Origin: Pseudovibrio brasiliensis
GTDB lineage: Bacteria; Pseudomonadota; Alphaproteobacteria; Rhizobiales; Stappiaceae
Assembly: GCF_018282095.1 (NCBI RefSeq)
Contig: NZ_CP074126.1
Location: forward strand, 3,514,341-3,578,340
Length of the DNA stretch: 64,000 bases
Direction of reading: 5' to 3'
Both the position numbers and the translations under genes were made by a program. The notes under the pieces were generated by a model that saw nothing but the letters and a program-made list of their open reading frames with translations, made no database searches and was not told where the DNA came from. This document shows, in pieces, positions 48,554-57,201 of the stretch (position 1 is its first letter; every line of letters starts with the position of its first letter).

Positions 48554-49174
48554 TTAACGCACCTCGCCAGCAATTTTCCCGGCAAACCCAAACAGAACAA
48601 AGCCAGAGACCACACGAAACCGGCGATACCGAGTCTGCGTGACAAAACGCGCTCGTAGTAAGGATGCCAATGCGGAGTAACTGCATAAAGAGAGAACCGA
48701 AATCCCACAAAACGTTGCAACCAAAATAGCAGCTTGCGGCAGCAACGCACTCTCAGAACGCATTACCTGCGGAAACAGAGCCACGAAGAAAAGAATGGCT
48801 TTGGGATTAGTGACTGCCAGCAAAAAAGCCTCCCAAAACAACGTCATGCCCGAGACGGAAGTTCTCACATCACCGGACAAATCAATCTCTTCACGTTTGA
48901 AGACAAACTTGAGCCCCAGCCAGACAAGATACCCAACGCCGAGCCACCGAAACACACTCCACAGTATCTCTGAAGTAAGCACAAAACTGGCAACACCACC
49001 TGCACAGAAGGAACCAGCAATGGCAAGACCAAGCGTATTACCAAGGATGGTCGGAAACACCCTGCCCATTCCCAACTGGGCTGCCCGCCGCACAGTGTTG
49101 AGGATCGCTGGCCCGGGCGTGACAATGTTCGCAGCAGAAATCAGAACGAAAGAAAACCAAACCCATAGATCCAT
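48554..49174 (-). CDS. LysE/RhtB family amino acid exporter
   Basis: A 206-residue protein with six membrane segments of the LysE/RhtB family. VLISAANIVTPGPAILNTVRRAAQLG at the N-terminus and FWEAFLLAVTNPKAILFFVALFPQV in the middle are the conserved blocks. It should export an amino acid or homoserine lactone-like compound; substrate cannot be told. The start at MDLWVWFSF is chosen since family members begin just before this helix; the frame extends seven codons further. Confidence 0.9.
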   Translation of the reverse strand: MDLWVWFSFVLISAANIVTPGPAILNTVRRAAQLGMGRVFPTILGNTLGLAIAGSFCAGGVASFVLTSEILWSVFRWLGVGYLVWLGLKFVFKREEIDLSGDVRTSVSGMTLFWEAFLLAVTNPKAILFFVALFPQVMRSESALLPQAAILVATFCGISVLSLCSYSALASLLRARFVTQTRYRRFRVVSGFVLFGFAGKIAGEVR

Positions 49175-49216
49175 ATTGTATTCCAGTGTATACATACAAA
49201 AATCATGAGTACTTGA

Positions 49217-49951
49217 TCAGAGTGAACCAGTCAACCTCATAGCCCTGGCAATGCGAAATCCAAGATCATCAACTCGGAAAGTTGGATGACTTCTCCGCCG
49301 GTTGGTGACCAGACATCCCCTCGCTTCATCAGCCCAACCACCACCTTTGAAGATACGGTACTCACCATAGACGTCAGAATCATACTGATCCCAACACCAC
49401 TCCCAGACATTGCCGAGCATGTCATGAAGCCCGAAAGCATTCACAGCTTTCTGGCCAACCGTCTGCGGTGCTCCTTTGGAATTCTCAGCATACCAAGCCA
49501 CGTCATCCAGCGGCCCATATCGAGGCTCATGAGAACCACCGCGGCAGGCATACTCCCATTCCGCATCCGTCAGTAAACGAAAACCACCGCTCATCGGATA
49601 CTGCTCAACCACATCATCCGCATACAAAGCATAGCAAGGCTCCAGCCCACAGCGCTTCGAAAGCGCATTACAAAACCGCAACGCATCAAACCAGCCTACA
49701 GACTCGACTGGCAGGTCATCTCCTTTGAAACATGAGGGCCAATCTCCCAAAACTGCGCCATACAGCGCTTGGGTAACGGGATACTTCGCAACTTCGAACG
49801 ACTGGACCTGCACCGTCCATCTCATCCCCTTGCGATCATCCTTTTGAGAAAGAATACCAGCCGGAACAGTCATCATTTCCGGCAACAGAATAGAACTCAG
49901 ATCTTCCAACAGTTCCCCTCCACCCTGCTCAAACCATGTAAAGGCACCCAA
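49217..49951 (-). CDS. SUMF1/FGE-fold protein lacking one catalytic cysteine
   Basis: A 244-residue protein of the formylglycine-generating-enzyme-like fold. FEVAKYPVTQALYGAVLGDWPSCF, FRLLTDAEWEYACRGG, FGLHDMLGNVWEWCWDQYD and a C-terminal GGGWADEARGC...GFRIA block are typical. In true FGE two cysteines sit four and nine residues after the GG of this last block; here the first is Asp and only the second is Cys, so sulfatase activation is unlikely. No sulfatase gene is nearby. Such proteins also act as scaffolds or as EgtB-like oxygenases; the actual role is open. Confidence 0.82.
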   Translation of the reverse strand: MGAFTWFEQGGGELLEDLSSILLPEMMTVPAGILSQKDDRKGMRWTVQVQSFEVAKYPVTQALYGAVLGDWPSCFKGDDLPVESVGWFDALRFCNALSKRCGLEPCYALYADDVVEQYPMSGGFRLLTDAEWEYACRGGSHEPRYGPLDDVAWYAENSKGAPQTVGQKAVNAFGLHDMLGNVWEWCWDQYDSDVYGEYRIFKGGGWADEARGCLVTNRRRSHPTFRVDDLGFRIARAMRLTGSL

Positions 49952-50056
49952 CGAATAGAAACAAACTTTAGCCGCTCATAACAGGCTTCAGAAAACTATT
50001 TCGCGTAATGGGTTAGAGATCATGACACTCACGGTGACCGGAACCCAAGCAAACCC

Positions 50057-50779
50057 ATGACAAAGCCCCTTGTTGTGATCACAGGTGCCAGCTCTGGCAT
50101 CGGCGCAGCCATTGCAAGAACCTTCAGCAAAGACGGGCACCCCCTGCTGCTTTTAGATAAACGCAAAGAACCTATGGTCGCCATGGACCTCCCCAACACC
50201 ATCTGCCGCAAAGTAGATGTGACCAACCGCGAGCAAATGGCCAAAGCCATCCGTCACGCTGAACAGGCCCTTGGCCCGGCAGATGCAATCGTCAACAACG
50301 CAGGCTGCATGTTTCTGGGCGAACTCAAAGACCAGAGGCCAGAAGACTGGAACAAGATGATTGATGTGAACCTGCGCGGCGTCTTCAACGGCATCCATGC
50401 AGTGCTACAGCAAATGTACAAACGCGGCTCCGGCACCATCATCAACATCGGCTCCATGACCGCCAAGAAACCCTTCCCAATGCGAGCTGCATACGGCGCA
50501 ACCAAGATCGCCATTCACGGTCTCAGCGAAGCTTTGCGTCAGGAAGTGGCCGGCCACAACGTTCGCGTCATCACCATCGTCCCCGGCCTCGTCGAAACAG
50601 CCCTGCCGGACAGCACCCGCGATGCAAAAATCCGCGAAGACTACGAAGAGCAGAAACGGCAGATCGGCGGCGTACTTGACCCTCAAAACGTGGCGGATGC
50701 AACGCTGTTTGCCTACAATCAGCCTCAGAACGTGAACATTCGCGAACTGGTCATAACAGCCACAAGGCAATCTGCCTGA
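50057..50779 (+). CDS. Short-chain dehydrogenase/reductase
   Basis: A 240-residue classical SDR. The NAD(P)-binding TGASSGIGAAIARTF is at residues 10-24, NNAG follows near 80, and the catalytic Ser and Tyr-x-x-x-Lys are in IGSMTAKKPFPMRAAYGATKIAIHG near 135-160. The arginine- and lysine-containing DKRKE after strand 2 suggests NADP. The C-terminal VADATLFAYNQPQNVNIRELVITATRQ is common to the YdfG-like group. Substrate unknown; no adjacent partner. Confidence 0.92.
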   Translation: MTKPLVVITGASSGIGAAIARTFSKDGHPLLLLDKRKEPMVAMDLPNTICRKVDVTNREQMAKAIRHAEQALGPADAIVNNAGCMFLGELKDQRPEDWNKMIDVNLRGVFNGIHAVLQQMYKRGSGTIINIGSMTAKKPFPMRAAYGATKIAIHGLSEALRQEVAGHNVRVITIVPGLVETALPDSTRDAKIREDYEEQKRQIGGVLDPQNVADATLFAYNQPQNVNIRELVITATRQSA

Positions 50780-51006
50780 TCCTGTAAACAACTCTTCCTC
50801 ATAAAATCAGCAGGATAGGCCCACATCTGGTCTGAGCCATTTCTCGGCACCTCACCTTGAAAGACTTAGTGATCATCGATCAGCAGTACCATTTCAGTGA
50901 GGCCTTTGAAAAACTACGCACTTACACTGAAAAAGATCAGATCACATAGCTTAACTATGTTGAGGGTGAGACAGAGTTTGCAAGAAACATATCTAAGCGG
51001 AAAAAT

Positions 51007-51400
51007 ACCAGTCGGCCTGTAAGCCGGGTTTTGTAAGGCACAGGGTGTTACCCCTGTACGTGACGGCAATTCATCTGGGATGCCCATTGCTGAACACCTC
51101 TAGCGACCAACCCGGGCGGTCAGGTCTGGAAACATGACTGGAAGAAAACTTCCGCGCCGCCCCTATTCGGTCTTGCTCCCGGTGGGGTTTACCATGCCGT
51201 TTTTGTTGCCAAAAACGCGGTGGGCTCTTACTCCACCCTTTCACCCTTACCAATGCATGCACTGGCGGTTTGCTTTCTGCGGCACTTTCCCTAAGGTCAC
51301 CCTCGCCGGACGTTATCCGGCACCGTGTCTCCATGGAGCCCGGACTTTCCTCCCCTGCGGCCTTTCGGCACTTGCAGCAGCAACCGTCCGGCCGACTGGT
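51007..51400 (-). ncRNA. rnpB: RNase P RNA (type A)
   Basis: Read on the minus strand, the universal core GAGGAAAGTCCGGGCTCC appears at about 51341-51358, AGGGTGAAAGGGTGG-type P-loops and ACAAAACCCGGCTTACAGGCC near the 3' end. The P1 helix pairs ACCAGTCGGCC (51390-51400) with GGCCGACTGGT (51007-51017) and so fixes both ends, giving 394 nucleotides. A short T-run follows the 3' end. The RNA matures the 5' ends of tRNAs. Confidence 0.97.
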
Positions 51401-51406
51401 GCACCT

Positions 51407-51435
51407 GAACTACGGAGCCTTCGGAAAAAGGTCAA
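51407..51435 (-). promoter_or_regulatory. rnpB promoter
   Basis: On the minus strand -35 TTGACC (51430-51435) and -10 TAGTTC (51407-51412) are 17 bases apart and place the start six bases on, exactly at the first base of the P1 helix. Confidence 0.65.
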
Positions 51436-51636
51436 GCAAAGAATTACGATTGTATACTACTAAGAGAATAGTTAGGAACAAAACTTGCTTGCAATTACAA
51501 GCTATCAATCGATTTGTACGCTTGCAGTATGAAAATACTCAACAAAAAATGGAAGAAAATGTATGTTAGTCCACTGACTTTTGTTACAAGGTCTTAAAGG
51601 CAAAATCTAAATTTTGAACACTCACTTTGGACTAAA

Positions 51637-52908
51637 ATGCGAAAAAAAAACATTCTAATCGTGGCCTCATATGACTCATTTTTGAAAACAGGATCTAACT
51701 TAGTTCATCATTTCAAGCGTCGAAATACACACTGCCAAATTGCGATCCTGAAAATAAAACCTAACCAAATTGCAAGACGCCAAGTTTTTGAAGCAATAGG
51801 ACGAGAAGATTGTCTTCGCTTTACTTTTTCTCAATTGACTGATCCTCAGATCTTCAATCAATTTGACGGAGTTGTATTAGCCTTGGATGGCCCGAGCTGC
51901 AAACGCGTTTTTGTAAGACTTTCCAAATATGAAGGTCCTCGACCAGCAATCCTCACACTTTATCCTGGATTAGTTTTCCGATACGATTATGACGGCTTCG
52001 CCGCTCGCGCACCTGCTGATCTTGTTTGGCTAAATTGTGCAAATGATTTGGCCAAGTACAAAGGATTAAGAGACTCAGTCGCAGCTGAAAATAATGGCCG
52101 AAATTTTGGAATTGCTACACTTTTAGATCCATCGGACCTAAAGATAAAATGCAATCAATCTAGCCTCAAGAATAGTATTAATAAAACGGTTGTTTTCTTT
52201 GAGCAAGTTGCAATTCCTAAAAATAAAGTCGATCGTGAATCACTCGTAAAAATACTCTTTAATATTGCAGTCAACAATCCTGATTATACACTCATCATCA
52301 AACCAAGAATGATGAAAACAGAAAAAACCGTTCATAATCTCAAATCATCTTTACACATCGAAAATCTTATTAAAGATACAAAAAGAGAAAAGCCAGATAA
52401 CGTGAAGATAAGCTATTCTTCTGCAAATCAATTACTTAAAGAGTGTGATGTCTGTTTGACAATTAGTTCGACAGTAGCCATAGAAGCCATCCATCAGAAT
52501 ACACACGTTGCTATATTGAATGATTTTGGTTTCCATGACGATGATGGAGTTCATTACTTTTTAGGCTCGAATCTAATCTCCAGCGCAAATGACTTACAGC
52601 TCAACGAGATGAGAAAACCGGACATTACTTGGCTAAAATCGCATATAACAAACCCGAATAAGACTATCGAACATCTTGTTGATGAATTCTTAGAATTAGC
52701 AGAAGTCGGGAAAACATCAGGGTTACCACCAATTCAAATATCCCCCTGGCTTGGCTCTAAGCAACATATTGCTGAACTAAGAAAACTAAACATAGATGAT
52801 GATTCTCTTGCATTGGGATGGTATCGATACCCCGTGAGAAAATGGATCACGAAAAAGCTATCACAGCTCTATAGTCTGGCTTGTGCTAAAAGATTTCGAC
52901 ATCACTGA
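51637..52908 (+). CDS. DUF6716-like putative glycosyltransferase, copy 1
   Basis: A 423-residue cytosolic protein without signal peptide or membrane helix. The fold looks like GT-B: an N-terminal Rossmann half (KNILIVASYDSFLKTGSNLVHHF) and a C-terminal half with VFFEQVAIPKNKVDRESLVKIL, IIKPRMMKTEKTVHN and TISSTVAIEAIHQNTHVAILNDFG. The order of these blocks, ending in the SST-x-EA-H and NDFG pair, matches DUF6716 putative glycosyltransferases as I remember them. It shares all three blocks with the next gene, so the two are paralogues. Probably it transfers a CMP-linked or similar sugar; this is inference. Confidence 0.65.
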   Translation: MRKKNILIVASYDSFLKTGSNLVHHFKRRNTHCQIAILKIKPNQIARRQVFEAIGREDCLRFTFSQLTDPQIFNQFDGVVLALDGPSCKRVFVRLSKYEGPRPAILTLYPGLVFRYDYDGFAARAPADLVWLNCANDLAKYKGLRDSVAAENNGRNFGIATLLDPSDLKIKCNQSSLKNSINKTVVFFEQVAIPKNKVDRESLVKILFNIAVNNPDYTLIIKPRMMKTEKTVHNLKSSLHIENLIKDTKREKPDNVKISYSSANQLLKECDVCLTISSTVAIEAIHQNTHVAILNDFGFHDDDGVHYFLGSNLISSANDLQLNEMRKPDITWLKSHITNPNKTIEHLVDEFLELAEVGKTSGLPPIQISPWLGSKQHIAELRKLNIDDDSLALGWYRYPVRKWITKKLSQLYSLACAKRFRHH

Positions 52909-52978
52909 AGTACGAAGGAGCAAGAAGCTTTTTTGAAAGCATCGATTCCAAAAAATTAATGTCATGAGAGATCAACTA

Positions 52979-54145
52979 ATGCGTATCCTGCTGATCGTCG
53001 ATAGCGATAGTCAAGTTTTCGGCATGCTCCCGTATGCCGAGATTTGCTCTGCCGCAGAGTATAAATGTACATTCCTAATACCAGTAAAAAACAACATTCC
53101 TCATCATCTGATGAGTCAGCTAAAGAATAAATATGAAGTTTTAAATGCAAATCCACACGACTGTACAATCAATTATTACAACTTTGAGGCCATTGGCGTC
53201 TCTCTTCCTGGGAGCAAAATCTCCGAGTTTAGAAATTTTATGCAAAATTTGTGTGAGAAAAATCTAAATCGCCCTTTTATTTTTACCATTTTCAATGGCC
53301 TAGTTTACGAAAAATTTGAAGAAGGCCTCGCATGGCGTCTAGGTTACGATCTAATTTGTCTGAACTCCATGATAGACTTCCAAAAGGCAAAAACATTACT
53401 AGCAAATACTCCCTATAAAAATCAGCCTTTTTTAGTGACGGGATTATCTCGTTCGGAGAAAACGGCGGTCAAGAATAATCACTCATCAGAAAAGAAAGTG
53501 TTCTTATTTGTAGAACAAGTTGCCGCACCCAAAACTAAGAACGAACGTGATTGGTTATTTCAGTCGCTTAACCAGCTAGCAAAGAATAACTTAGACTGGG
53601 AATTCATCATTAAACCAAGAATTAGAAAAACTGAAAAAACTTTTCATAATTGCGTACTGCATGCAGAAGATGCTCTAAAAAACACAGCCTTCAACTTGCA
53701 ACTTTCCCATCAACCGTTAACGGAATTAATCGCAAGTGCAGATATTATTGTAAGTGTATCTTCAACAGCACTTTTTGATGCGCACTATGCTGGCAAACCA
53801 ATCGCGTATGTCGCCGACTTTGGCTGGCGTAACGATCTTGGTACACATGTCTTTGCCGGATCTGGAATTGATATACATATTGCAAATCACCCAGCTCTTA
53901 ACGAATTTATAGAACGGCGACCAAATCCAAAGTGGCTGGAAGATATTGGCGCTCGATCTTACGAACTCAACAATTTACCAGATCTAATTGAGGCTTATTG
54001 TATATCACCTTCCCCCCTTCCACTAACTATGTATGATCAACGTTTTTTGAGTGTTCACAAAAACATTAAAAAGCATCGGAGATCTCGTTTGAAAGAAACG
54101 TTTCGATACATATCAGACTACTGCAATTTTTTCAAAAAGCCATAA
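52979..54145 (+). CDS. DUF6716-like putative glycosyltransferase, copy 2
   Basis: A 388-residue paralogue of the preceding gene, 70 bases downstream. The same blocks are seen: RILLIVDSDSQVFGMLPY at the N-terminus, FLFVEQVAAPKTKNERDWLFQSL, FIIKPRIRKTEKTFHNC, and SVSSTALFDAHYAGKPIAYVADFGWRNDLGTHVFAGSG. The ATG at 52979 has GAGAG upstream and is preferred over the ATG at 52964. Divergence between the copies is high, which suggests different donor or acceptor specificity. Confidence 0.65.
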   Translation: MRILLIVDSDSQVFGMLPYAEICSAAEYKCTFLIPVKNNIPHHLMSQLKNKYEVLNANPHDCTINYYNFEAIGVSLPGSKISEFRNFMQNLCEKNLNRPFIFTIFNGLVYEKFEEGLAWRLGYDLICLNSMIDFQKAKTLLANTPYKNQPFLVTGLSRSEKTAVKNNHSSEKKVFLFVEQVAAPKTKNERDWLFQSLNQLAKNNLDWEFIIKPRIRKTEKTFHNCVLHAEDALKNTAFNLQLSHQPLTELIASADIIVSVSSTALFDAHYAGKPIAYVADFGWRNDLGTHVFAGSGIDIHIANHPALNEFIERRPNPKWLEDIGARSYELNNLPDLIEAYCISPSPLPLTMYDQRFLSVHKNIKKHRRSRLKETFRYISDYCNFFKKP

Positions 54146-54193
54146 GCGATACTCTTGAGTTCAACTCAAGTTAGTTACTTAGTCGCAGGCTCG

Positions 54194-55168
54194 TCATAAA
54201 TATAACATTTCATCGATAATCAAGATCGACTCTCTCAATCGTTTGCGCTGCGCATCAGAAAGTTCATCAAGAACAGCATAAAGTTCTGGCGTTTGGACAT
54301 TAACAACAAACTCACGCAAACCTCGCGTGAGTTTTCTCTTTAGTCGTCTACTATTTTGGGCAAGCTTAAGATGATGAGCAGTAAGGGCAATAAACTGGCG
54401 ATAAAATTTAAAGAGAAACGCTCTATCTACATGTAAAATAAAATTATAAATATCTAAATATACTTTAAAAATATCCAAAATTCTATCGTCTACTGTATTA
54501 GTTATACTATGTAAGTTATTTACATAAACATAATTAAAGCTAACTACATGCTTACAAGGTACACCACTTAAATATAACTTCCAAATAAATAAGCGGTCTT
54601 CTGCATGAACCGTTTCCGCAAAAGGATCTTCAAGTTTCCTCAAAAAATTAGTTCGAAACAATCCAGCCCAACAATTAGCAAAATCCACAGCAGTTTTCTT
54701 AGTATGCGGTAATACAAAATCGTGTGAAGTATGTGTTTGTGTCTTTTGCACCTCTCGTGCCCCCATAATTGGTAAGGCAACAACATTCACTTCGTCTGTT
54801 AAGCGGGTATAACCAGATCTCACAAATTCTAAATTATCATCAAAATATGTTAGTAGTTCATCAAAATGCTCAATTTGCACCCAATCATCAGCATCGACAA
54901 AACTCACAAAATCGCGTTTTGCTTCTCTGATACCTCTGTTCCGCAAGTAGCCGGGCCCTTTGGACCCATCTGATTGCTCTTTGAAGAGCCTAACCGAAAA
55001 CATACTTCCTTGAGCAAACTCAGTCGCAATTTCAACTGATTTGTCTGAAGACTGATCATCAAAGAGTAAGATTTCCGAGCCGATGGGAAGAGCTGCTTCG
55101 AGAGAATTCAAACAACGTTGTAAAGTTTTCTCAGCATTCCAAATCGGAACAATCACAGAAATCGTCAT
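54194..55168 (-). CDS. Family 2 glycosyltransferase
   Basis: A 324-residue GT-A enzyme. ISVIVPIWNAEKTLQRCLNSL opens the fold, LLFDDQSSDKSVEIA holds the first Asp contacts, GPGYLRNRGIREAKRDFVSFVDADDWV gives the nucleotide-binding loop and the DxDD metal motif. The last 110 residues are helical and basic, with an Arg/Lys-rich segment, and are not part of the GT-A core. It is the last gene of the four-gene minus-strand set that starts at neuB. Confidence 0.9.
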   Translation of the reverse strand: MTISVIVPIWNAEKTLQRCLNSLEAALPIGSEILLFDDQSSDKSVEIATEFAQGSMFSVRLFKEQSDGSKGPGYLRNRGIREAKRDFVSFVDADDWVQIEHFDELLTYFDDNLEFVRSGYTRLTDEVNVVALPIMGAREVQKTQTHTSHDFVLPHTKKTAVDFANCWAGLFRTNFLRKLEDPFAETVHAEDRLFIWKLYLSGVPCKHVVSFNYVYVNNLHSITNTVDDRILDIFKVYLDIYNFILHVDRAFLFKFYRQFIALTAHHLKLAQNSRRLKRKLTRGLREFVVNVQTPELYAVLDELSDAQRKRLRESILIIDEMLYL

Positions 55169-55259
55169 ACTCTCCCCACATCACCTGAGAACACTTGGAT
55201 AATCAATAAACAGGGCTAAACAAACTCAGCCCATAATCAGAGAAGGTATCTTCAAACAG

Positions 55260-57170
55260 TTATGCCAGTTCTCTTTTTGTTGATTTAACAACATTTTTCA
55301 ATATTGATTTTTCAACAAAGAATGGCGCTGCATCTAGCAAACCTCGTTGTATTAGCCCTAAATCAGACCGATTTGGGACCACCCCACCTGAGCAATCTAA
55401 ATCTGCTGAAATCTTACTAATGGATGATAGATCTATAGGCTCAATTTGATCCACAATACCAACCGAAGCAAAATAGTCCGCGAATTTCATATTATCACCC
55501 GGAACAGATTTTACGCTTTCACCAGATAACGTACACCACCTTGCAGGTATTCCGTATGCATGACTCACAATAATTCCATGTAAAGACGTTGATAATATCA
55601 ACTCACAACTACAAACTTCATCAATAAATTCTTCAATTTCATGATAAAGCACTCGATGTATATCAATAACTTTAACATCTTTACTGACATTCAGACTATT
55701 CACATCGTGATTGTGATGAAGGATTAAACCTATCTTATTCTTACGGCTAGAATGAGGATCCTTTTTCTTTGAATAAATCAATGGTAACAAAAGAGCAGGA
55801 TCACCATATACTTCGGGGCACTCACCTCCCGCATTCAGAACTAGCTCTCTCGTAATTGGCCCTCGAACCGCTTTATAAGTTGCGTTAGCATTGATACAAA
55901 TATCTCTTCGTGGAGATCCGCTTCCCCACACAGTGCTCCCACTCTCAGCCCACCCAACAACGGAACCAATTGCCAGTAAGTTAGCTTTAGTAGAATCATA
56001 AATCGGCGGAATACCCGATAGCTTCTCAACAATATAGGGGTTAATTATATCTCCCCAATTCCCAGGAGAAGGCTTCCTCCACCACCACACTTTAACTCTT
56101 TTGCGAGTGGTAAATCTTCTTTTCTTTGCTCGCCAATCTAAATCGGCTATCGCATATCGAGACTTGAGATGATTTACAATCTCACAGTCTTTATAAGCTT
56201 CCGCCTCTTTAAGAATACTTTTAGCCTGAGTTTCAGTCCCGAACTTAACAGCTCGCTCAAAGTCAAAAATAAATGTATCCAAGCGAAGAGAAGTTTTCTT
56301 TTTCCCAAATTGAAGTTGTTTTTTTAACGATTTTTCATTCTTTATTCTACGATACATGCGCAACAAACGAACATGGGCAAAAATGTTCTCTTCATCAACT
56401 GACAGAATATGTTGACAAATTACAATTGCATCATGAAATTTGCCCTTCTTAATTAAGTCCTGAACTACTTTCTCTAGGACTTGCACCTGAACTTCAGTTC
56501 TCTGTATTGCACTCTTATGCTGAACTACATTTCCTCTATACCTTGTAACGTTACCACTATCGCCATGAACAAAAATCGTGCTATCACAAGCTCGCTCAAT
56601 ACTGGTTGCAATAGTTTCAGGAGAGAATATCTGAAATGATAACTTTCCTTCAAAGCGCTTCAAAGCTTCATGTAACACATAGTCATCTGTTGCTGGTTCT
56701 ATAGTAGCATCAGCAATCGCAATCATCTCATCTAGAAAGTTTAAGACTTTCTCATTGCAATCATAGAAAACGTAACCAGGATGAAATAATCTAGAAAACT
56801 TAAAAGAATCAAATTTTGGAAAATAGTGAAAATTCCTCAAATAAAAACCGAGATCGCTACCTTTTATACTCAATAAAGATTGGGGACTTCCAGCAAAATT
56901 TGTATCGATATCTACCCAGAAAACTGGACATTCTAGCTTGCTAATAGCAAATTGAATAAAGTATATCTTCACTTTACATAAATCAGGCCACGACTCACCT
57001 TCCTTAGGTTCATATTGACAAATCATATGATTAACCTGCCGGCCTTTAAGTTCTGAAACTAACTCATTTGCACAGTCATGATAATATTTATCTCCAGCAA
57101 AGTAACTAACTACTACAGCATCACCCTCAACGTATATTTCATTAGATATAACCTTAAATTCCATAGTCAT
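55260..57170 (-). CDS. Three-part fusion: GT-A-like domain, helical repeats, polysaccharide pyruvyl transferase
   Basis: A 636-residue protein. Residues 1-215 look like a nucleotide-diphospho-sugar transferase with a VDIDTN (DxD) motif at 86-91 and a LFHPGYVFYDC block. Residues about 225-340 are helical and TPR-like (GKFHDAIVICQHILSVDEENIFAHVRLLRMYRRI). Residues about 358-610 are a polysaccharide pyruvyl transferase: GNWGDIINPY, GSVVGWAESGSTVWGSGSP, AVRGPITRE, VYGDPALLLP and STSLHGIIVSHAYGIPARW are the family blocks. It could add a sugar and then a pyruvate ketal to a glycan, or use the C-terminal fold for another acidic transfer. Confidence 0.8.
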   Translation of the reverse strand: MTMEFKVISNEIYVEGDAVVVSYFAGDKYYHDCANELVSELKGRQVNHMICQYEPKEGESWPDLCKVKIYFIQFAISKLECPVFWVDIDTNFAGSPQSLLSIKGSDLGFYLRNFHYFPKFDSFKFSRLFHPGYVFYDCNEKVLNFLDEMIAIADATIEPATDDYVLHEALKRFEGKLSFQIFSPETIATSIERACDSTIFVHGDSGNVTRYRGNVVQHKSAIQRTEVQVQVLEKVVQDLIKKGKFHDAIVICQHILSVDEENIFAHVRLLRMYRRIKNEKSLKKQLQFGKKKTSLRLDTFIFDFERAVKFGTETQAKSILKEAEAYKDCEIVNHLKSRYAIADLDWRAKKRRFTTRKRVKVWWWRKPSPGNWGDIINPYIVEKLSGIPPIYDSTKANLLAIGSVVGWAESGSTVWGSGSPRRDICINANATYKAVRGPITRELVLNAGGECPEVYGDPALLLPLIYSKKKDPHSSRKNKIGLILHHNHDVNSLNVSKDVKVIDIHRVLYHEIEEFIDEVCSCELILSTSLHGIIVSHAYGIPARWCTLSGESVKSVPGDNMKFADYFASVGIVDQIEPIDLSSISKISADLDCSGGVVPNRSDLGLIQRGLLDAAPFFVEKSILKNVVKSTKRELA

Positions 57171-57201
57171 TTGTCGAACTTTACTTAACTTCAGAGATCA
57201 C

